Source of the DNA: Comamonas koreensis
GTDB lineage: Bacteria; Pseudomonadota; Gammaproteobacteria; Burkholderiales; Burkholderiaceae_C
DNA: 64,000 nucleotides
Direction: 5' to 3'
Assembly: GCF_021026195.1 (NCBI RefSeq)
Contig: NZ_JAJNCT010000028.1
Span: 124,001 to 188,000, forward strand
The translations under genes and the position numbers were made by a program. Within the stretch, counting starts at the first letter, position 1. Each line of letters begins with the position of its first letter. The notes under the pieces are model-generated. The model made no database searches and was not told the origin of the DNA. It worked only from the letters and a program-made list of their open reading frames with translations. Of this stretch, positions 62,878-64,000 are shown piece by piece.

Positions 62878-64000
62878 CTATAAAAGTACCAAACCCGGCG
62901 GCAGGCTGTCGCCCAGGCTGCGTTGCTGGTCTTCGGCATCCATGGCCACCACCTGGCTCACCATCGCGATCCAGCGCTCGGGTGCGCCGCTGCTGCGCAT
63001 CTTGTCCAGCACCTCCGTGCGCAGCGCATCGGGCAGGTCGCGGGCGCGGTCGCCGGTCATGCGGGCCATCTGCAGCGCGGCAAACATGGCGGTCTCGTTG
63101 CGGCGCCAGTCCTGGGCCAGCGTGGCCTGCACAAACTCCTGGGCGGCGTTGGGTGGCATGACCAGGTGGGCATTGGCGGCCATCGGCTGGCGGGCAGCCA
63201 GGCGGCCTATGGCCCACCAGGTCTGCACGGTTTCGCCCTCGCGCTTCAGGCGCTGCAGCATCCACTGGCCCATCTCCTGGCGGTACTGCCAAGGGACGGC
63301 CTCCATCGCGGCAAACAGGCGCAGCATGTCGTCATAGCTGCCATGGCTGCTTTTGCCGCCGCTGCCATCGGCGCGCTTGCGGGTGGTTTGCTGCACCGCC
63401 TTTTGCATGTGGCCGGCCACATCTTCGAGCAGCTCCATCTGCTGCGCTTCGTTCAAGCCGGCCGCTACGCGGCGCCAGAACACCCACCATTCGGTCCAGT
63501 TGCCCGGCTCCTTGCCATGGCCCAGGCCTTGCGGGTACAGCGCCCAGACCTGCTCCACCCGCCAGGCATCGAGCTGCGCGCCTAGGCCCGGGCGCAGGCA
63601 CCAGCCGGCCAGGTTCAGCCAGGCGCGCTCATGCTCGGGCGTGCGGCGGCGGCGCTTGGCACGCGCCAGCAGCGCATCAAACATGGCGCGCAGCAGGGCC
63701 AGGTCCCAGCTGTTGCGCGGGCCCAGCAGCCGCTCCAGCACCTGGCGCAGCTGGCGCACTTCCTTGGCGTCCACCGCCTGCGCCTGGTTGCCAAAAATAC
63801 GGTCGATCTGCGCAATCGCCTGCTCGCGGCGCGCGCTGGCCCGCGCCTCGTCGGCGCTGTCCTCGGTGGCCGCGCTGTCATCGGCTGCCTGCACGGCGCC
63901 GCGCAGGCTGAGCGGCAGCAGCCAGGATTGGCTGGGGTCGTCGACCGCCAGGCAGCGCACTTCCAGGGTGCCGACTTCGGTCATGCTGGCCTGCAGCTGC
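62878..64000 (-). CDS. Hsp70-family protein with DUF3731, C-terminal part (cut by window edge)
   Basis: At least 373 codons of a larger minus-strand gene; the frame is open to the window edge (QLQAS precedes MTEVGTLEV), so the ATG at 63984 is not the true start. MTEVGTLEVRCLAV fits the end of an Hsp70-like substrate-binding region, and RRRRTPEHERAWLNLAGWCLRPGLGAQLDAWRVEQVWALYPQGLGH marks the DUF3731 domain of atypical DnaK/HscC-like chaperones. The ATPase domain lies outside. Function is uncharacterised. Confidence 0.8.
   Translation of the reverse strand, partial: QLQASMTEVGTLEVRCLAVDDPSQSWLLPLSLRGAVQAADDSAATEDSADEARASARREQAIAQIDRIFGNQAQAVDAKEVRQLRQVLERLLGPRNSWDLALLRAMFDALLARAKRRRRTPEHERAWLNLAGWCLRPGLGAQLDAWRVEQVWALYPQGLGHGKEPGNWTEWWVFWRRVAAGLNEAQQMELLEDVAGHMQKAVQQTTRKRADGSGGKSSHGSYDDMLRLFAAMEAVPWQYRQEMGQWMLQRLKREGETVQTWWAIGRLAARQPMAANAHLVMPPNAAQEFVQATLAQDWRRNETAMFAALQMARMTGDRARDLPDALRTEVLDKMRSSGAPERWIAMVSQVVAMDAEDQQRSLGDSLPPGLVLL

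Overview
The window is GC-rich and almost fully coding, with the gene content of a betaproteobacterium of the family Comamonadaceae (Comamonas/Delftia-like). Support for this comes from an Omp32-type porin ending in Phe, a Coq7-type ubiquinone hydroxylase, two Bug-family (TctC) binding proteins, the paired cyanophycin synthetases cphA'/cphA with their ABC-transporter and DUF1854 companions, and a type II secretion cluster. The genus is inferred; no rRNA or tRNA gene was recognised.

Layout. 1-3.2 kb (minus): a dipeptide-type ABC binding protein and permease, and an M20 amidohydrolase cut by the left edge. 3.7-6.3 kb: porin, coq7 and an OsmC protein. 6.3-9.7 kb: a candidate sRNA, then ilvA-cobS-cobC. 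9.8-19.9 kb: type II secretion genes, gspC on the minus strand and gspGHIJKLMNDE on the plus strand, with gspF alone at 30.1 kb. 19.9-20.2 kb: a 268-bp nested inverted-repeat element. 20.3-22.3 kb: a small membrane protein, a flavin-dependent oxidoreductase and a lipoprotein. 22.4-28.5 kb: a glyoxylate/glycerate module (MOFRL kinase, LysR regulator, gcl-hyi-glxR). 28.6-30 kb: a WYL regulator and a glutathione transferase. 31.4-34.4 kb: a Bug protein and mannonate dehydratase facing a GntR/FadR regulator across three phased operators. 34.5-35.4 kb: a 5'-nucleotidase. 35.4-38.3 kb: a ZnuD-like zinc receptor and a small His/Cys-containing membrane protein behind a Zur-like box. 38.4-46.9 kb: the cyanophycin locus and a CreA protein. 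46.9-48.0 kb: an array of three related structured repeats. 48.0-59.7 kb (minus): nitrate assimilation. 59.8-62.7 kb: two aminopeptidases and a second Bug protein. 62.9-64 kb: the C-terminal part of an Hsp70-family protein.

How the genes fit together. The nitrate block is coherent. NasR (NIT plus ANTAR) should sense nitrate or nitrite and bind two-hairpin leaders in front of nrtABD and nirBD-nasA-cobA. Both leaders have hexaloops with A at position 1 and G at position 4, the second hairpin overlaps an intrinsic terminator, and both lie behind sigma-54-type promoters with NtrC-like palindromes. NrtABD imports nitrate, NasA and NirBD reduce it to ammonium, and CobA makes the siroheme precursor. 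In the cyanophycin locus, cphA has an intact Mur-ligase P-loop but has lost the second His of an N-domain HxxEH motif, while the neighbouring cphA' keeps HxxEH and has lost the P-loop, which suggests divided labour.

The two least explained pieces of DNA are the repeat array at 46.9-48.0 kb, where stems differ between copies by paired compensatory changes, and the 268-bp element behind gspE.
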